Shown piece by piece: positions 61,043 through 62,462 of a stretch of 62,462 nucleotides of DNA (position 1 is its first letter; the number at the start of each line of letters is the position of its first letter). The stretch spans positions 1-62,462 of the forward strand of contig JANXZM010000031.1 of assembly GCA_025355505.1 (NCBI GenBank), in the 5' to 3' direction. The translations under genes were made by a program, and so were the position numbers. This DNA comes from Acidobacteriaceae bacterium (GTDB lineage Bacteria > Acidobacteriota > Terriglobia > Terriglobales > Acidobacteriaceae). The notes below the pieces were generated by a model that saw only the letters and a list, made by a program, of their open reading frames with translations, had not been told where the DNA came from and did not search any database.

Positions 61043-62068
61043 ATGCAGCGTCGCAAGATTGCTTTCACGATTTGCTTCGGGCTCACAGTGGCAATGTTGG
61101 TTTCGAGCGCAGCCCAGGCGCAGTATCAACTCACAAATTTGGTTTCGAATCAGTTCGGAACGGCCAGGCACACGGATCCACTGTCGGTGAATGCTTGGGG
61201 ACTCGCTTACGGCCCGGGCGGACCAATCTGGGTCAGCGATGCCGGCTCCGGCTGGTCGACGCTCTACGATGGCCAGGGAGTCGCTAAGAGCTTGCGGATA
61301 TTAGTTCCATCGGCAAGCGGCGCAGGCCCGGGTTCGCCAACTGGAATTGTCTTCAACGGGTCGTCAGACTTTCAGGTGCAGGGATGGAATTCGTTTTTCC
61401 TGTTCGCGACTTTGGATGGGACCATCTGTGCATGGTCGCCGCAAACCAATTTCAATAACGCCCTCATTGAGGTGAATAACTCGGCGCTCGGCGCTGTGTA
61501 CACCGGCCTGGCGGTTACCAGCAAGGCTTCGGGGAATTTTCTGTATGCCGCCGACGCTGCCAACAACAAAGTCGACGTGTACGACGGAACCTTCAACTGG
61601 GTGACCTCATTTACCGACAGCACGCTGCCGCCCGGCTTCGCGCCGTTCGGCATTCAGGACATCGGCGGTTTGGTTTACGTCGCGTTTGCGGATATCACTG
61701 GGGGCCCAGGCGGCGTCATCGACATCTTCAAGGAAGACGGGACATTGGTCCGGCAATTCGCAGAGGGCAAGCCCCTGAACCAGCCCTGGGGTTTGGCCGT
61801 GGCGCCCAAGAATTTTGGACCGCTGAGCAACACACTGCTGATCTCGAACAACACCAACAACGGCACCATCAACGCCTTTAATCTCGTCACCGGCCAGTTT
61901 ATGGGCACGGTCAGGGACGCAAACGGCAAGAATATCGTGATCGACCAGTTGTGGGGAATTGAATTCGGCGGAGGTGCGGCAAACAACGGCCGCACCAACC
62001 AACTGTTCTTCACCGCCGGTCCGCACAACAATCTGACTGGAACGTTTGGGAGGATTGGTTTGCAGTAG
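61043..62068 (+). CDS. TIGR03118 family secreted protein
   Basis: This is 341 aa. The ATG at 61043 has AAGGAGG 8 bases upstream and begins a signal peptide (MQRRKIAFTICFGLTVAMLV). The mature part is a beta-propeller-like repeat protein, with strands such as LVSNQFGTARHTDPLSVNAWGL, GPIWVSDAGSG, FLYAADAANNKVDVYDGTF and LLISNNTNNGTINAFNL. TIGR03118 members are common in Acidobacteria and Planctomycetes; no activity is known. It has its own terminator. Confidence 0.9.
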   Translation: MQRRKIAFTICFGLTVAMLVSSAAQAQYQLTNLVSNQFGTARHTDPLSVNAWGLAYGPGGPIWVSDAGSGWSTLYDGQGVAKSLRILVPSASGAGPGSPTGIVFNGSSDFQVQGWNSFFLFATLDGTICAWSPQTNFNNALIEVNNSALGAVYTGLAVTSKASGNFLYAADAANNKVDVYDGTFNWVTSFTDSTLPPGFAPFGIQDIGGLVYVAFADITGGPGGVIDIFKEDGTLVRQFAEGKPLNQPWGLAVAPKNFGPLSNTLLISNNTNNGTINAFNLVTGQFMGTVRDANGKNIVIDQLWGIEFGGGAANNGRTNQLFFTAGPHNNLTGTFGRIGLQ

Positions 62069-62122
62069 TCGCAAGCGCTCGAAAATGCCAGAGGGAAGAA
62101 CGCAAAAAGGAAATACCGCGAA

Positions 62123-62144
62123 GGCCGCCCGGAGGCGGCCTTTT
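62123..62144 (+). terminator. Rho-independent terminator
   Basis: The 7-bp stem GGCCGCC/GGCGGCC with loop CGGA is followed by TTTT. It lies 55 bases past the stop codon at 62068. Confidence 0.85.
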
Positions 62145-62253
62145 GCGCGCATAAACCGAACTAGCGTTAATCAAACGGTGGTCGGAACGAGTGGCGGTTG
62201 CAAAGGCTCAAATCGTGAATTAAGCTAGTCTTCTCTTCCATTTTAAGCACCAG

Positions 62254-62340
62254 GCCGGGATGGCGGAACTGGCAGACGCAGCGGACTCAAAATCCGCCGA
62301 CCTTCGGGTCTTGGGGGTTCGACTCCCCCTCCCGGCACCA
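62254..62340 (+). tRNA. tRNA-Leu (anticodon CAA)
   Basis: The acceptor stem GCCGGGA pairs with TCCCGGC. The anticodon stem GCGGA/TCCGC encloses CTCAAAA (anticodon CAA, leucine UUG). A long variable arm (GACCTTCGGGTC) marks a type II tRNA. The T loop TTCGACT and encoded CCA are present. Confidence 0.97.
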
Positions 62341-62462
62341 GCGCTTGTAAGGGCGGGGGGTGGATTTGAACTATCGGCATTTATCGTGGCTCTGACCGCG
62401 GTGGCGTTTGTGATCGGCTTGTTGGGGATCCCATTTGGCGAAGAAACAAAGGGAAAAACGCT
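62341..62462 (+). other. Edge region with a possible partial membrane-protein frame
   Basis: One plus-strand frame reads VALTAVAFVIGLLGIPFGEE without a stop up to the window end, with a GTG at 62386. It may be the start of a membrane protein continuing beyond the window. The start codon is uncertain. Confidence 0.3.

Noticed and set aside
60919-61287. Frame overlapping the TIGR03118 gene start
   Set aside because: Out of phase with the well-supported gene that has a ribosome site at 61028 and signal peptide.

Overview
The window reads as a chromosomal segment of an acidobacterium (Acidobacteriota, probably class Terriglobia). This is inferred from family content, not from a marker-gene comparison. 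The pointers are a huge Oar-like TonB-dependent receptor with an N-terminal carboxypeptidase-regulatory domain, a GWxTD protein next to a second regulatory-domain/barrel protein, a 1109-aa SBBP-repeat protein with a hydrophobic segment near its C-terminus, a TolB-propeller/CehA fusion, GC-rich coding sequence, and many short palindromic repeats between genes. The cell is Gram-negative (lpxB, TonB receptor, Ccm system) and has type IV pilus retraction (pilT).

Layout. 1-1000: a relic integration site, with the last ~90 codons of a tyrosine recombinase ending against the 3' end of a tRNA-Lys gene. 1-10 kb: small hypothetical proteins, a PilZ protein, the TonB receptor, and the barrel/GWxTD pair. 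10-17 kb: a MacA-like adaptor and LolD/MacB-like ATPase with no permease beside them, a single-domain penicillin-binding transpeptidase, a DUF885 hydrolase and a cytochrome P460. 17-24 kb: the distal half of the division and cell-wall cluster, murG-murC-ftsQ-ftsA-ftsZ, all on the minus strand. 24-34 kb: the CehA fusion, a CocE-type hydrolase, an amino-acid permease, an epimerase, pilT and a DinB protein. 34-44 kb: ilvE, a CAP protein, rmuC, a vapBC module with a clear palindromic operator, a nucleoside-diphosphate-sugar-epimerase-like protein, a RES-Xre toxin-antitoxin pair, a small beta-carbonic-anhydrase-like protein, a short PspA and an XRE regulator. 44-51 kb: the SBBP protein, then ccmE-A-B-C-D and inorganic pyrophosphatase. 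51-62 kb: an M1-peptidase-like protein that has lost its zinc site, lpxB, an MsbA-like exporter, an MFS exporter, a zinc-ribbon protein, hemW, a second PilZ protein, a TIGR03118-type secreted protein and tRNA-Leu.

How the genes connect. murG/murC make and use lipid II precursors for the FtsQ/FtsA/FtsZ divisome. ccmABCDE deliver haem for c-type cytochromes such as the P460 protein, and hemW belongs to haem handling. LpxB and the MsbA-like exporter are consecutive and fit lipid A synthesis and flipping.

The most unusual signal is the repeat population. At least five families of short palindromic elements sit between genes. One is a MITE-like unit of about 110-130 bp with terminal inverted repeats and two internal hairpins, present in six full or partial copies. 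Elements of the same style also lie in frame inside lpxB and the MsbA-like exporter, and a third insertion-like segment lies inside hemW, adding peptide inserts without breaking the proteins. This resembles the Rickettsia palindromic elements, here in a different phylum. No CRISPR array, complete insertion sequence, rRNA or intact prophage was seen.
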